Shown: positions 48,406 to 58,571 of the stretch, in pieces
Position numbering within the stretch: the first letter of the stretch is position 1
Layout of the letters: every line of letters begins with the position of its first letter
Assembly: GCF_033705735.1 (NCBI RefSeq)
Contig: NZ_CP131130.1
Location: 623,001 to 687,000, forward strand
From: Shinella zoogloeoides
GTDB lineage: Bacteria; Pseudomonadota; Alphaproteobacteria; Rhizobiales; Rhizobiaceae
DNA: 64,000 nucleotides
Direction of reading: 5' to 3'
The notes under the pieces: generated by a model
The model's input: the letters and a program-made list of their open reading frames with translations, nothing else
Told to the model about the DNA's origin: nothing
Databases searched by the model: none
Program-made: the position numbers and the translations under genes

Positions 48406-48812
48406 TCATCGGCATCGGCAGCGACCTCATCGACATCCGCCGGGTGGAGAAGTCGCTGGAGCGCTTCGGCGAACGCTTCACGGAGCGCTGCTTCACCGAG
48501 ATCGAGCGGGCGAAGTCCGATGGGCGGCGCAACCGCGCGGCCTCCTACGCCAAGCGTTTCGCCGCCAAGGAGGCCTGTTCCAAGGCGCTCGGCACGGGGC
48601 TGGCGCAGGGCGTGTTCTGGAAGGACATGGGCGTCGTCAACCTTCCGGGCGGCAAGCCGACCATGCGGCTGACCGGCGGCGCGCTCGAAAAGCTGAAGCA
48701 GCTCCTGCCCGAGGGGCACGAGGCGCGCATCCACATCACCATTACCGACGACTTCCCGCTGGCGCAGGCATTCGTGATCATCGAGGCGCTGCCGGCCGGA
48801 ACGTCCGGCTAG
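48402..48812 (+). CDS. acpS: Holo-[acyl-carrier-protein] synthase
   Basis: A 136-residue enzyme attaching 4'-phosphopantetheine from CoA to acyl carrier protein. The metal-binding start [23 protein letters not shown] and the motif [16 protein letters not shown] are characteristic. Its start overlaps the preceding DUF2062 stop. It heads the acpS-lepB-rnc-era series common in Rhizobiales. Confidence 0.97.
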   Translation: MIIGIGSDLIDIRRVEKSLERFGERFTERCFTEIERAKSDGRRNRAASYAKRFAAKEACSKALGTGLAQGVFWKDMGVVNLPGGKPTMRLTGGALEKLKQLLPEGHEARIHITITDDFPLAQAFVIIEALPAGTSG

Positions 48813-48884
48813 CCGGTGTTTCGCCATGTGTCTTTTTGACCGACACGATTTCCAACAGGCAACCTTTCCTCTATAGAGGGCCCC

Positions 48885-49655
48885 ATGTTTGCAAATAAGG
48901 ACAAGTCCGGCGTGGCAGAGAAGACTGATAAGGCTGAGAGCGGCCTGTGGGAAAACGTCAAGGTCATCATCCAGGCGCTGCTGCTCGCCGTGGTGATCCG
49001 CACGGTGCTTTTCCAGCCCTTCACCATCCCCTCGGGCTCGATGATGCCGACGCTGCTCGTCGGCGACTATCTCTTCGTCAACAAGTTCTCCTACGGCTAT
49101 TCGAAGTATTCGCTGCCGTTCTCGCCGAACCTGTTCTCGGGCCGCATCTTCGCCAGCGAGCCGAAGCGCGGCGACATCGTCGTCTTCCGCTTCCCGCCGA
49201 ACCCCGACATCGACTACATCAAGCGCCTCGTCGGCCTGCCGGGCGACCATGTGCAGGTCAAGGACAGCGTCCTCTACGTCAACGGCCAGCCCGTGCCGCG
49301 CGAGCATAACGGCTTCTTCCGTGCCGACGACCAGTACGACACCGGCGAGGACGTGCCGGTCTTCCGCGAGACCATGGACAACGGCGTTTCCTACGATACG
49401 CTGGATACCCGTCCGGGTACCGTCGGCGACAACACGCGCGAGTTCATCGTGCCGGAAGGCCATTATTTCATGATGGGCGACAACCGCGACAACTCGGCCG
49501 ACAGCCGCTTCGACGTGGGCTTCGTGCCGGCCGAGAACCTGATCGGCCGCGCAAGCCTCATCTTCTTCTCGCTGGGGCATGACACCTCGTTCAGCGAAGT
49601 CTGGAAGTGGCCGACCAACCTGCGCTGGGACCGCCTCTTCAAGGTCGTTGAATGA
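48885..49655 (+). CDS. lepB: Signal peptidase I
   Basis: A 256-residue inner-membrane protease removing signal peptides. One N-terminal transmembrane helix (residues about 25-45) precedes the catalytic Ser in PSGSMMPTL and the Lys in DYIKRLVGLPGD. The box GDNRDNSADSRFDVGFVP closes the active site. The stop overlaps the rnc start by four bases. Confidence 0.97.
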   Translation: MFANKDKSGVAEKTDKAESGLWENVKVIIQALLLAVVIRTVLFQPFTIPSGSMMPTLLVGDYLFVNKFSYGYSKYSLPFSPNLFSGRIFASEPKRGDIVVFRFPPNPDIDYIKRLVGLPGDHVQVKDSVLYVNGQPVPREHNGFFRADDQYDTGEDVPVFRETMDNGVSYDTLDTRPGTVGDNTREFIVPEGHYFMMGDNRDNSADSRFDVGFVPAENLIGRASLIFFSLGHDTSFSEVWKWPTNLRWDRLFKVVE

Positions 49656-50365
49656 AGGGCGCCATACCGCTGAACGACGCGAACCGGAAAGCCCTCGAAG
49701 AGCTGATCGGCTACGTCTTCACCGACAAGGACCGTCTCGACCGGGCGATCACCCATGCCAGCGCCCGGCCCGGCAAGGGCAGCAACTACGAGCGGCTGGA
49801 ATTCCTCGGCGACCGGGTCCTCGGGCTCTGCGTCGCCGAGATGCTGTTCCGCACCTTCCGAGAGGCGAAGGAGGGCGAGCTTTCCGTCCGCCTCAACCAG
49901 CTCGTCAGCGCCGAGAGCTGCGCGGCGGTCTCGGACGACCTCGCCCTTCACCGCTTCATCCGCACCGGCGCGGACGTCAAGAAGCTCACCGGAAAAGCCA
50001 TGATGAACGTCAGGGCCGATGTGGTAGAGTCGCTGATCGCCGCGATCTATCTCGATGGCGGGCTGGAGGCGGCGCGCGGCTTCATCCTCGCCAACTGGGA
50101 GGGCAGGGCCGCCCGGGCGGAAGGCGCGCGGCGCGACGCCAAGACGGAATTGCAGGAATGGGCGCATGCCCGGTTCGGCGTGACGCCGAACTACCGGGTG
50201 GACGAGCGCTCCGGACCGGACCACGACCCGCGCTTCACCGTGACGGTGGAGATCAGGGGCGTGAAGCCGGAAACGGGCACCGACCGCTCGAAACGGGCCG
50301 CTGAGCAGGTGGCCGCGACGAAGATTCTGGAACGCGAAGGCGTCTGGCCCAAGGGCGGCGCCTGA
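49652..50365 (+). CDS. rnc: Ribonuclease III
   Basis: A 237-residue double-strand-specific endoribonuclease for rRNA and mRNA processing. The signature ERLEFLGDRVLGLCVAEML and the second acidic site DVVESLIAAIYLDGG are intact. A dsRNA-binding domain follows (about residues 160-230). Translationally coupled to lepB and 69 bp before era. Confidence 0.97.
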   Translation: MKGAIPLNDANRKALEELIGYVFTDKDRLDRAITHASARPGKGSNYERLEFLGDRVLGLCVAEMLFRTFREAKEGELSVRLNQLVSAESCAAVSDDLALHRFIRTGADVKKLTGKAMMNVRADVVESLIAAIYLDGGLEAARGFILANWEGRAARAEGARRDAKTELQEWAHARFGVTPNYRVDERSGPDHDPRFTVTVEIRGVKPETGTDRSKRAAEQVAATKILEREGVWPKGGA

Positions 50366-50434
50366 GGCGATTCCGGCAGGAGCCGTAGGGCTTTGCGCCG
50401 GAAGTTGCCTGAAAACACAAGATTGACGGACACC

Positions 50435-51379
50435 ATGACCGAAGAAAACCAGACCCCCGCCGAGACCGGAACGACCGGTGAGGGCGCGACCCACTCGGGC
50501 TTCGTGGCGCTGATCGGCGCGACCAATGCCGGCAAGTCGACCCTCGTCAACCGCCTCGTCGGCGCGAAGGTGTCGATCGTCAGCCACAAGGTGCAGACGA
50601 CGCGCGCCATCGTGCGCGGCATCGCGATCCACGATAACGCCCAGATCGTCTTCATGGACACGCCCGGTATCTTCAAGCCGCGCCGCCGGCTCGACCGCGC
50701 CATGGTCACGACCGCCTGGGGCGGCGCCAAGGATGCCGATTTCATCATGTTCCTGATCGACAGCGAGCGTGGCCTCAAGGGCGATGCCGAGACCATCCTG
50801 GAAGGCCTGAAGGAGGTCCATCAGCCGAAGATCCTCGTCCTCAACAAGGTCGACCGGGTGAAGCCGGAGGACCTGCTGAAGCTGACGGCGGCGGTGAACG
50901 AGGTCGTCAAGTTCGAGCGCACCTTCATGATCTCGGCCCTCAACGGCTCGGGCTGCGAGGACGTGATGAACTATCTCGCCGCCGCGCTGCCGGAAGGCCC
51001 CTGGTACTATCCGGAAGACCAGATCTCCGACCTGCCCATGCGCCAGCTCGCCGCCGAGATCACCCGCGAAAAGCTGTTCCTGCGCCTGCACCAGGAGCTC
51101 CCCTATTCCTCGCATGTCGAGACGGAGAAGTGGGAGGAGCGCAAGGACGGCTCGGTGCGCATCGAGCAGGTCATCTATGTCGAGCGCGACAGCCAGAAGA
51201 AGATCGCGCTCGGCAAGAACGGCGAGGCGATCAAGGCGATCTCCATGGCCTCGCGCAAGGAGCTGTCGGATATCCTCGAACAGCCCGTGCACCTCTTCCT
51301 CTTCGTGAAGGTGCGCGAGAACTGGGGCGACGACCCGGCCCGCTTCCGCGAAATGGGCCTGGATTTCCCGACGTCCTGA
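50435..51379 (+). CDS. era: GTPase Era
   Basis: A 314-residue Ras-like GTPase for 30S ribosome assembly. GTPase motifs: GATNAGKST (G1), DTPGIF (G3) and NKVD (G4). A C-terminal KH domain contains the GKNGEAIKAIS loop that binds 16S rRNA. The ATG at 50435 is used; a longer frame to 50393 has no better site. In many proteobacteria recO follows directly, but here a repeat and then leftward unrelated genes follow. Confidence 0.97.
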   Translation: MTEENQTPAETGTTGEGATHSGFVALIGATNAGKSTLVNRLVGAKVSIVSHKVQTTRAIVRGIAIHDNAQIVFMDTPGIFKPRRRLDRAMVTTAWGGAKDADFIMFLIDSERGLKGDAETILEGLKEVHQPKILVLNKVDRVKPEDLLKLTAAVNEVVKFERTFMISALNGSGCEDVMNYLAAALPEGPWYYPEDQISDLPMRQLAAEITREKLFLRLHQELPYSSHVETEKWEERKDGSVRIEQVIYVERDSQKKIALGKNGEAIKAISMASRKELSDILEQPVHLFLFVKVRENWGDDPARFREMGLDFPTS

Positions 51380-51400
51380 TCGGAGCGCATATTGCGGATT

Positions 51401-51539
51401 TGCCCCTCACCCTAACCCTCTCCCCGCAAGCGGGGAGAGGGGACTTGCCCCATGGGTGGGTAATGAGTCGGGAAACCGGTGCGGCATATCCCTTCTCCCC
51501 GCCCGCGGGGAGAAGGTCCCGGCAGGGGGATGAGGGGCA
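51401..51539. repeat. RIME-like intergenic palindromic element, copy 3
   Basis: Same architecture as at 8420: TGCCCCTCACCCTAACCCTC, the dyad CCCTCTCCCCGC-AAGC-GGGGAGAGGG, ACTTGCCCCATG, AAACCGGTGCGGCATATC, the dyad CCTTCTCCCCGC-CC-GCGGGGAGAAGG and TGAGGGGCA. It marks the junction between era and the block that separates it from recO, and lies between convergent genes. Confidence 0.88.
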
Positions 51540-51566
51540 GCCCCCCTCGTCATTTTCTAAGAGACC

Positions 51567-53930
51567 TCACGCCCGAGCGCGCCGTTCCGGCTTCTGCGCG
51601 CCCTCGCGCGCCTTGTCGATGAGCCGCTGCATGGCCCAGATGCCGAGATCTTCCAGGGTGAGGGGGCGGCTGATCAGGTAGCCCTGGTAGAGGTCGCAGC
51701 CCGCCGCGGCGAGCAGCGTCATCTTCTCGGTCGTATCGATGCCCTCGGCGATCACCGACATGTCCTGCGCGTGGCAGAGCGCGACGAGCGCCCGCAGCGT
51801 CGGCAGGGCCGCCGAGCGGGTGAGGCTTTCGACGAGCGCGCGGTCGAGCTTGATGGTCTCGGCCGGATATTCGATGATCTGCTGCACCGAGGTATAGCCC
51901 GCCCCGAAATCGTCGATGGAGATGCGGAAGCCGCGGCTGCGCAGGATCTCGATATTGCGGCGCGACTGCTCGCCGAGCTTCACCGCGAAGGTTTCCGTCA
52001 GCTCGATCTCGATGAGGCGCGTGTCGACGCCGTGCCGGTCGGCACACTCGCAGAAATGGTCGCTGATCGACTTCGTGTAGAGTTCCGCCGACGAGATGTT
52101 GATGCAGAGGATCGTCTCGGCGCCGAAGAGCTTGCGGATCCGGCCATGGTCGGCCATGGCCCGGTCGATCACCCACCAGTCGATCTTGCTGAAGAGGCCG
52201 GTGGTCTCCGCGATCGGGATGAACTCGTCCGGCGTCACGCTGCCGAGTGCGGGAGAGGTCCAGCGCAGCAGCGCCTCGCAGCCCGTCACGCGGCCGTGGC
52301 CGTCGACGATGGGCATGTAGACGAGATGGAATTCCTCGTCGGGATCGAGGACGCGCAACTCCTCCTCGATGCGGCGCTGGCGGGTGCGCTTTTCGTGCAG
52401 CGAGCGCGAATAGCGGGCCGAGCCGTTCTTGCCCTGCGATTTCGCCTGATACATGGCCGCATCGGCATTGGCGATCAGCTCCGGCAGGGTACGGGCATCT
52501 TCCGGATAGACGGCGATGCCGATGCTCGCCGTCACCGGATAGGCCTTGTCCAGAACCTCGAAGCCTTCCGCAAAGAGCGAGAGGATGTTGTTTGCCATTT
52601 CGGTAATCGTGCCGCCGCCCGGCTGACAGCGCAGCATGATGGCGAATTCGTCGCCGGAAAGGCGGGCGAAGAGGCCGTCCGGCAGGCCGCGATCCGCGAC
52701 GATGCGGGCGACGATGGCCGAGATGCGGTCGGCAAGCGTCTTCAGGAGCTCGTCGCCGATCTTGTGGCCGTGCTTGTCGTTGACGAACTTGAAGTTGTCG
52801 ACGTCGATGAAGAGCAGCGTGCAGCCGAGGCCGGCTTCCTCGGCCTCTTCCAGAAGCTGCGTGGAGCGGATGTTGAAATATTCGCGGTTGGAAATGCCCG
52901 TCAGCGTATCCGTCCAGGAAGCGTTCTGCACGAGGTCGAAGGACTGCATGGAATGGTCGTGCAGCCGTTTGACATTGGCCGAAAGACGGCCGATCTCGCC
53001 CACTTCGTCCATTGCCAGGATGCCGCTGCGGCTGCCGGTCATGACGTCTGTAAGCTGGCGGTCGAGCCGCGCGATGGGATTGGTGATGTAGCGCCGCACG
53101 AGCAGCAGAACGAGGCCGATGGTGCAGAGGCTGAGCGCGATGGCGCCGAGCGCGAGCAGGCTCTTCAGCGTCCCCAGCCGGCTTTCGAGGAAGGCGGCGT
53201 CGGGCGTCAGGCGCGCGAAGAGCGAGGGGCCGAGCGTCGCGGTGGCCGAGAGCGCACCTTGCGCCAGGAACTGGTGCTGCCCGATCTCGATCGCCGCGCC
53301 ATATTCCTTTTCGAGCGTGCGCTTCATCTCGAGGAAGGCATTGGGCCGCACGGCGGTCTGCACGAGGATCGCGCTGTCCTTGGCGCTGGCGACCGGCCGG
53401 TTGAAGGTCAGCGGATCGATGAATTCGGAATGCACGATCAGCGGCTCGATGCCGGCCGTGTCGAGATAGGCCCAGGACGAAAGGCGCGGGCTCGCGATGA
53501 CCTGCCGGGCATGGGCGAGCTGCTGCGGCGTGATCTCGGCGAACGGATCGGCGCTGTCCTCGTAATAATAGTCGACCGTCAGCGGCGGGCGGATGATCGC
53601 GACCGAGATGAACTTCTTGCGGTCGTCGGAAAGCGAGGTGATGCTCTGCTGCAGGCGCACGCCGAGCGCCGTGCTGCGATAGCCCGCATCCGGCTCGTTG
53701 ACGAAGAGGCGCACCGTATCGCCGGCGACCAGCGAATAGATGAGGCTGCGGTTCTGTGTCACCTCGTTCTGGAAGAGGGCGGTGAGCAGGCCCATCTGCT
53801 GCCACAGGCGCGCGCGCTCCAGCCCGAGGATCGCGGAGCCCTGGACATAGTAGATGAGGGAGGCCGCGAGCACGTAGCCCGCCAGCACGACCGGGAAGAT
53901 GAGGGCGAGGGCGCGTTTACCGAGCGTCAC
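51567..53930 (-). CDS. Membrane GGDEF-EAL protein with periplasmic sensor region (MbaA-like)
   Basis: A 787-residue cyclic-di-GMP enzyme. A transmembrane helix near residues 8-28, a periplasmic region of about 230 residues, and a second helix near 262-284 lead into a HAMP-like linker. Then a GGDEF domain (SGDEF motif near 427; DTLTGISNREYF start) and an EAL domain (EALLRW near 552, DDFGAGYTS, YQGYLISRPL) follow. Both motifs look usable, so synthesis and breakdown are possible. The GTG start at 53930 overlaps by 14 bases the 3' end of a polyamine-binding-type protein gene, implying coupling. No transporter genes adjoin. The layout matches MbaA, which reads NspS in Vibrio. Confidence 0.9.
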   Translation of the reverse strand: MTLGKRALALIFPVVLAGYVLAASLIYYVQGSAILGLERARLWQQMGLLTALFQNEVTQNRSLIYSLVAGDTVRLFVNEPDAGYRSTALGVRLQQSITSLSDDRKKFISVAIIRPPLTVDYYYEDSADPFAEITPQQLAHARQVIASPRLSSWAYLDTAGIEPLIVHSEFIDPLTFNRPVASAKDSAILVQTAVRPNAFLEMKRTLEKEYGAAIEIGQHQFLAQGALSATATLGPSLFARLTPDAAFLESRLGTLKSLLALGAIALSLCTIGLVLLLVRRYITNPIARLDRQLTDVMTGSRSGILAMDEVGEIGRLSANVKRLHDHSMQSFDLVQNASWTDTLTGISNREYFNIRSTQLLEEAEEAGLGCTLLFIDVDNFKFVNDKHGHKIGDELLKTLADRISAIVARIVADRGLPDGLFARLSGDEFAIMLRCQPGGGTITEMANNILSLFAEGFEVLDKAYPVTASIGIAVYPEDARTLPELIANADAAMYQAKSQGKNGSARYSRSLHEKRTRQRRIEEELRVLDPDEEFHLVYMPIVDGHGRVTGCEALLRWTSPALGSVTPDEFIPIAETTGLFSKIDWWVIDRAMADHGRIRKLFGAETILCINISSAELYTKSISDHFCECADRHGVDTRLIEIELTETFAVKLGEQSRRNIEILRSRGFRISIDDFGAGYTSVQQIIEYPAETIKLDRALVESLTRSAALPTLRALVALCHAQDMSVIAEGIDTTEKMTLLAAAGCDLYQGYLISRPLTLEDLGIWAMQRLIDKAREGAQKPERRARA

Positions 53931-54966
53931 TGAGTTGGGCCAGACTGCTGATGATGCGGCGGCGGGCCTGGACCGATTGGACGGTCAGTTCCTCCTGAAG
54001 CTGGCTTCTGGCCAGGATTTCCGGTGCGGCATAGATTTCGGGATTGGAGCGGATGTCTTGCGGCAGCAGCGCGAGCGCTGCGGTGCTTGCGGTGGGCATG
54101 TTGAGCTTGAGGGCGTTGCGCGCGCCGTTCTTCGCATTGCTGATATAGTCGACCAGCCGCAGCGCGTTCGCCTTGTCCCGCGAGCGCTCGCTGACGGTGA
54201 TGCAGTCGAGCCAGGAGAGCGTGCCTTCCTTCGGCACGGCATAGCGCCAGAGGCCCGGCGCGTTGACCTTGCCGTTCAGCGTGTACTGGTCGCCGCTATA
54301 GCCGAGCGCCATGTAGATATTCGGCCCCTTGTCGGCGCTCTGGATCGAGGTGATGACGTAGTCGTAGGTCAGCACATAGGGAAGCTGCACCTTCATCAGC
54401 TCGAACGCCGCCTTCAACGTTTCGTTGTCGTTGGCATTGACCGACTTGCCGAGCAGCACGAGCGGCGCGACGAAGGCCTCCGCATGGTCGTCGTACATGG
54501 CGATGTGGCCGCGCAGGCTTTCCGCCGGCTTCATCAGGTCCGCCCAGGAGGAGGGCGCCTCGGTGATCTTGTCGGAACGGTAGAGGATGCCCATCGTGCC
54601 CCAGAGATAGGGCACGCCATAGCCGCCGCAACGCTTCGTCCAGCCTTCCTCGAAGTCCTTCAGCGCGGGCACGTTCTTGCGGTCGAGCGCCATGATGATG
54701 CCGCGGTTGCCGTAGAGCTTCGCGCCGTTCTCGTTGGTGACGACCACGTCGATATTGCTGTTCGGATCAGCGAGGATCTCGTCGCGGGCATCGCCGCTGT
54801 CGTAGAAGATCTGGCGCACCTCGATGCCGGTCTCGACCGTGAAATCGGCGAGGATCTGCTCGTCGATATAGGTTTCCCAGATGAGGAGGTTGAGCGTCGC
54901 CGCGTGGGCTGGAGCGGCCGCGGCGATGGCCGTCAGAGAGACTGCTGCAAGAAATGCGCCGCGCAT
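53917..54966 (-). CDS. PotD/PotF-like periplasmic polyamine-binding protein (NspS-like)
   Basis: A 349-residue periplasmic protein with a signal peptide (MRGAFLAAVSLTAIAAAAPAHA). It follows the PotD/PotF pattern: LLIWETYIDEQ, ETGIEVRQIFYDS, VPYLWGTMGILYRSD, SWADLMKP, PKEGTLSWLDCI. By eye, residues matching the PotD ligand contacts are kept at IWETY (Trp, Tyr), DDHAE (Asp, Glu) and SWLD (Trp, Asp), while PotD Trp229 seems replaced. The C-terminus is extended and helical. No permease or ATPase gene is near; the next gene is the overlapping GGDEF-EAL gene. It is therefore more likely a sensor than a transport component. The ATG at 54966 is preferred over a TTG at 54993. Confidence 0.88.
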   Translation of the reverse strand: MRGAFLAAVSLTAIAAAAPAHAATLNLLIWETYIDEQILADFTVETGIEVRQIFYDSGDARDEILADPNSNIDVVVTNENGAKLYGNRGIIMALDRKNVPALKDFEEGWTKRCGGYGVPYLWGTMGILYRSDKITEAPSSWADLMKPAESLRGHIAMYDDHAEAFVAPLVLLGKSVNANDNETLKAAFELMKVQLPYVLTYDYVITSIQSADKGPNIYMALGYSGDQYTLNGKVNAPGLWRYAVPKEGTLSWLDCITVSERSRDKANALRLVDYISNAKNGARNALKLNMPTASTAALALLPQDIRSNPEIYAAPEILARSQLQEELTVQSVQARRRIISSLAQLSDAR

Positions 54967-55192
54967 GCCGAAGGCCCCGTTGCCGTTACGCAAGGCAGGA
55001 TAGTCGGCAAGGCTTTATGAAGGGTTACAACCACCAAGCCCCCTTTTTTGTCCATTCAACCCTGATGCGGCGGCGCAAGGCTGCGCGGCCGGTGATATAT
55101 TGTGGACGTGGCCCGCCGCGGCAGGCCCGGTGGTTGGCCTGTCGCCATGCGCTCACTATGGTCGCCGCCCGCACCATCACGAGGAGTTCGAC

Positions 55193-57502
55193 ATGGCCCC
55201 GACACCGCTCAAGATCGCCAACCTGATCGCCGCCGAGATCAAGGCGACCTCCGTGCAGGTCTCCGCCGCCGTGGAGCTGCTGGACGAGGGTGCGACCGTG
55301 CCCTTCATCGCGCGCTACCGCAAGGAGGTGACGGGCGGCCTCGACGATACGCAGCTGCGCACGCTCGCCGAGCGGCTGACCTATCTGCGCGAGCTGGAGG
55401 CCCGCCGCGCCTCGATCCTCGATTCCATCGCGGGGCAGGGCAAGCTGACGGATGAATTGGCCGCCAAGATCGCCACGGTCACCACCAAGGCCGAGCTCGA
55501 GGACATCTACCTGCCCTACAAGCCCAAGCGCCGCACCAAGGCGGAGATCGCCCGCGAGCGCGGCCTCGGCCCGCTGGCCGAGCAAATCCTTGCCGACCGC
55601 GCGCTGGTGCCGGCCGAACTGGCGGAAAAGTTCCTTTCCGCCGAGGTGCCGGACGTGAAGGCCGCGCTGGAAGGCGCGCGCGACATCGTCGCCGAGCAGT
55701 TGACGGAAAATGCCGACCTCCTCAAGCGCCTGCGCGAATACATGAAGGACAACGCCTTCCTGCGTTCCCGCGTCGTGGAGGGCAAGCAGGAGGCCGGCGC
55801 CAAGTTTTCCGACTATTTCGACCACACCGAACGCTGGGCGACCGTTCCGGGCCACCGCGCGCTCGCCATGCTGCGCGGCTGGAACGAGGAGTTCCTGTCG
55901 GTCGATATCGTCGTCGACCAGGACAGCACCGAGCCGGTCAAGCCCGTCGAGCGCATCATCGCCTCGTTCTATGCCGTCGGCACGAAGCCGGGCGACAAGT
56001 GGCTGGCCGAGGTGATCGGCTGGACCTGGCGCGTGAAGCTTTCCATGTCGCTCTCTCTCGACCTGATGCGCGAGATGCGCGAGCGCTCGGAAGAGGAGGC
56101 GATCCGCGTCTTCGCCCGCAATCTCAAGGACCTGCTGCTCGCCGCGCCCGCCGGCACGCGCGCCACGATGGGGCTCGATCCGGGCATCCGCACCGGCGTC
56201 AAGGTCGCCGTGGTCGACAATACCGGCAAGGTGGTCGAGACGACGACGGTCTATCCCTTCCCGCCGAAGAACGACGTGCGCGGCACGCAGGCCGAGCTTG
56301 CCTCGCTGATCCGCAAGCACAAGGTCGAGCTGATCGCCATCGGCAACGGCACGGGCAGCCGCGAGACGGAAAAGCTGGTGGCCGACATGCTCGCCCAGCT
56401 TCCCGCGCCCAAGCCCACCAAGGTCATCGTCTCGGAGGCCGGCGCCTCGGTCTATTCCGCGTCTGAAACGGCGGCCGCGGAATTCCCGAATCTCGACGTC
56501 TCGCTGCGCGGGGCCGTCTCCATCGCCCGCCGCCTGCAGGATCCGCTGGCGGAGCTGGTGAAGATCGAGCCGAAATCGATCGGCGTCGGCCAGTATCAGC
56601 ACGACGTCGACCAGGGCAAGCTTTCGCGCTCGCTGGACGCGGTGGTGGAAGACGCGGTGAACGCCGTCGGCGTCGATCTCAACACGGCCTCCGCGCCGCT
56701 GCTCGCCCGCGTTTCCGGCCTGGGGAAATCTTCGGCGGAGGCCATCGTCGCGCATCGCGATGCGAACGGCCCCTTCGAGAGCCGCAAGGAGCTGATGAAG
56801 GTCTCGCGCCTCGGCGCGCGCACCTTCGAGCAATGCGCCGGCTTTCTGCGCATCCCGAACGGTAAGGAGCCGCTCGATGCCTCCTCCGTGCACCCGGAAG
56901 CCTATGGCGTCGCCAAGAAGATCGTCGCCGCCTGCGGGCGAGACCTGCGCGCCCTGATGGGCGACAGCGCGGCGCTGAAGGCGCTCGACCCGAAGGTCTT
57001 CGTCGACGAGCGCTTCGGCCTTCCGACCGTCAGGGACATTCTCGCCGAACTCGAAAAGCCCGGCCGCGACCCGCGCCCGGAATTCAAGACCGCGACCTTC
57101 GCCGACGGCGTCGACGACATCAAGGACCTCAAGGTCGGCATGCTGCTGGAAGGCACGGTGACGAACGTCGCGGCCTTCGGCGCCTTCGTCGATATCGGCG
57201 TGCATCAGGATGGCCTCGTGCACGTCTCGCAGCTCGCCGACCGCTTCGTCAAGGATCCGCATGAGGTGGTGAAGGCTGGCGATGTGGTGAAGGTGCGGGT
57301 GACGGAGGTGGACGTGCCGCGCAAGCGCATCGGCCTTACCATGCGCAAGGACGGCGGCGCGCCGGCCGCCCGCGACAATGCGCCCCGGAATGACCGCACT
57401 GCCGGCATGAAGCCGAAGTTCAGCCAGGCCGCGCCGAAGCAGCAGGCGCCCGCGCAGGGTGCTTTCGGGGCCGCGCTCGCCGAGGCGATGAAACGGAAAT
57501 AG
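55193..57502 (+). CDS. tex: Tex-family RNA-binding transcription accessory protein
   Basis: A 769-residue Tex protein. It shows the N-terminal helical domain ([37 protein letters not shown]), a YqgF/RuvX-like domain ([16 protein letters not shown] near 325), helix-hairpin-helix motifs ([20 protein letters not shown], near 500), and a C-terminal S1 RNA-binding domain ([22 protein letters not shown], near 645). A Gly/Ala/Pro/Gln tail follows. Tex is a conserved nucleic-acid-binding factor affecting transcription. GAGGAG precedes the ATG at 55193. Divergent from the sensor operon. Confidence 0.96.
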   Translation: MAPTPLKIANLIAAEIKATSVQVSAAVELLDEGATVPFIARYRKEVTGGLDDTQLRTLAERLTYLRELEARRASILDSIAGQGKLTDELAAKIATVTTKAELEDIYLPYKPKRRTKAEIARERGLGPLAEQILADRALVPAELAEKFLSAEVPDVKAALEGARDIVAEQLTENADLLKRLREYMKDNAFLRSRVVEGKQEAGAKFSDYFDHTERWATVPGHRALAMLRGWNEEFLSVDIVVDQDSTEPVKPVERIIASFYAVGTKPGDKWLAEVIGWTWRVKLSMSLSLDLMREMRERSEEEAIRVFARNLKDLLLAAPAGTRATMGLDPGIRTGVKVAVVDNTGKVVETTTVYPFPPKNDVRGTQAELASLIRKHKVELIAIGNGTGSRETEKLVADMLAQLPAPKPTKVIVSEAGASVYSASETAAAEFPNLDVSLRGAVSIARRLQDPLAELVKIEPKSIGVGQYQHDVDQGKLSRSLDAVVEDAVNAVGVDLNTASAPLLARVSGLGKSSAEAIVAHRDANGPFESRKELMKVSRLGARTFEQCAGFLRIPNGKEPLDASSVHPEAYGVAKKIVAACGRDLRALMGDSAALKALDPKVFVDERFGLPTVRDILAELEKPGRDPRPEFKTATFADGVDDIKDLKVGMLLEGTVTNVAAFGAFVDIGVHQDGLVHVSQLADRFVKDPHEVVKAGDVVKVRVTEVDVPRKRIGLTMRKDGGAPAARDNAPRNDRTAGMKPKFSQAAPKQQAPAQGAFGAALAEAMKRK

Positions 57503-57646
57503 GGGCATGAGCCCAAATTTTCCTAATGGCTGGCGGCAGAAATCGTCGTTTGCCTTGTCCCTTATGCTCGCCCATAGTCGCGGTGTGGGCGGGCTGAACG
57601 GGCTGGGGCAAGGCGCACCGGTGCCCGAAAGACAGGAAAATACACG

Positions 57647-58540
57647 ATGACGATCACGATTTCACGCCGGCAGGCGATTGCCGGCGCTTTCCTTGCCGTT
57701 CCCGCGGTCTCCGCGTTTGCCGGCACCGCGGTGGCGGCCGGGGAGGGCAACCTGGAAAAGCGGCTTGCGGAACTCGAAGCGCGGCACAAGGGCCGCATCG
57801 GCGTTGCCATACATAATCTCGCGACGGGCGCCCGGCTCGGCCACCGTGCCGACGAACGCTTCCTGATGTGCAGCACCTTCAAGGCGCTGCTGGCAGGCCA
57901 TATCCTCGCCCGCGTCGACCGCAAGGAGGAAGACCTCGATCGCCGTATCGTCGTGAAGAAATCCGACCTCGTGGACTGGTCCCCGGTAGTGGAGAAGCGC
58001 GTTGGCGGCGACGGGATCTCGATTGCCGAACTCTGCGCGGCGACGATCACGCTCAGCGACAATGCCGCTGCCAATCTCCTGCTTGCGGCCTCCGGCGGAC
58101 CGAAGGCGGTGACGCAGTTCCTGCGCGGCTTCGGCGACGAGGTGACCCGCCTCGACCGCACCGAGCCCAAGCTCAACTACCACGATGCGCCGGACGACGA
58201 GCGCGACACGACGACTCCGCTCGCCATGACCGAAACGCTGCGCCGGCTGGTCTTCTCCGACGTGCTTTCGCCATCGTCGAAGGCGCAGCTTGCCGCCTGG
58301 CTGGTGATGAACAAGACCGGCGACACGCGGCTGCGCGCCGGCTTCCCGGCGGACTGGATGACCGGCGACAAGACCGGCACGAACGGCGACAAGCAGGGTA
58401 ATGCCAATGACGTGGCCGTCGCCTGGTCGCCGGATCGCGGCGCGATCGTCATCACGGCCTTCTGCGAGATCCCCGGCATTTCCGGCGACGAGCGCAATGC
58501 CGTCATTGCCGAGATCGGCCGCATCGCCGCCGAGGTCTGA
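57647..58540 (+). CDS. Class A beta-lactamase
   Basis: A 297-residue exported serine beta-lactamase. The signal is twin-arginine-like (ISRRQAIAGA). All class A motifs are present: S76-TFK (Ambler S70/K73), LSDNAA (SDN loop), the omega-loop Glu in RTEPKLN (E166-N170), and DKTGT (KTG). This resembles chromosomal beta-lactamases of Rhizobium and Agrobacterium. A cysteine precedes the active serine (MCSTFK), but the position after KTGT is Asn, so the disulphide of class A carbapenemases is not expected. No AmpR-like regulator adjoins. AGGA precedes the ATG. Confidence 0.94.
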   Translation: MTITISRRQAIAGAFLAVPAVSAFAGTAVAAGEGNLEKRLAELEARHKGRIGVAIHNLATGARLGHRADERFLMCSTFKALLAGHILARVDRKEEDLDRRIVVKKSDLVDWSPVVEKRVGGDGISIAELCAATITLSDNAAANLLLAASGGPKAVTQFLRGFGDEVTRLDRTEPKLNYHDAPDDERDTTTPLAMTETLRRLVFSDVLSPSSKAQLAAWLVMNKTGDTRLRAGFPADWMTGDKTGTNGDKQGNANDVAVAWSPDRGAIVITAFCEIPGISGDERNAVIAEIGRIAAEV

Positions 58541-58571
58541 TCCTTGGGGGCGCTGCCGAAGGGCGGCGCCT

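Noticed and set aside
51771..53933. A 720-codon plus-strand frame across the GGDEF-EAL gene
   Set aside because: The minus-strand protein has all expected motifs; the plus-strand product has none.
57869..57880. Cys before the active serine as a sign of a carbapenemase
   Set aside because: The partner cysteine expected two residues after the KTG motif is Asn here, so the class A carbapenemase disulphide cannot form; a narrow chromosomal enzyme is more likely.
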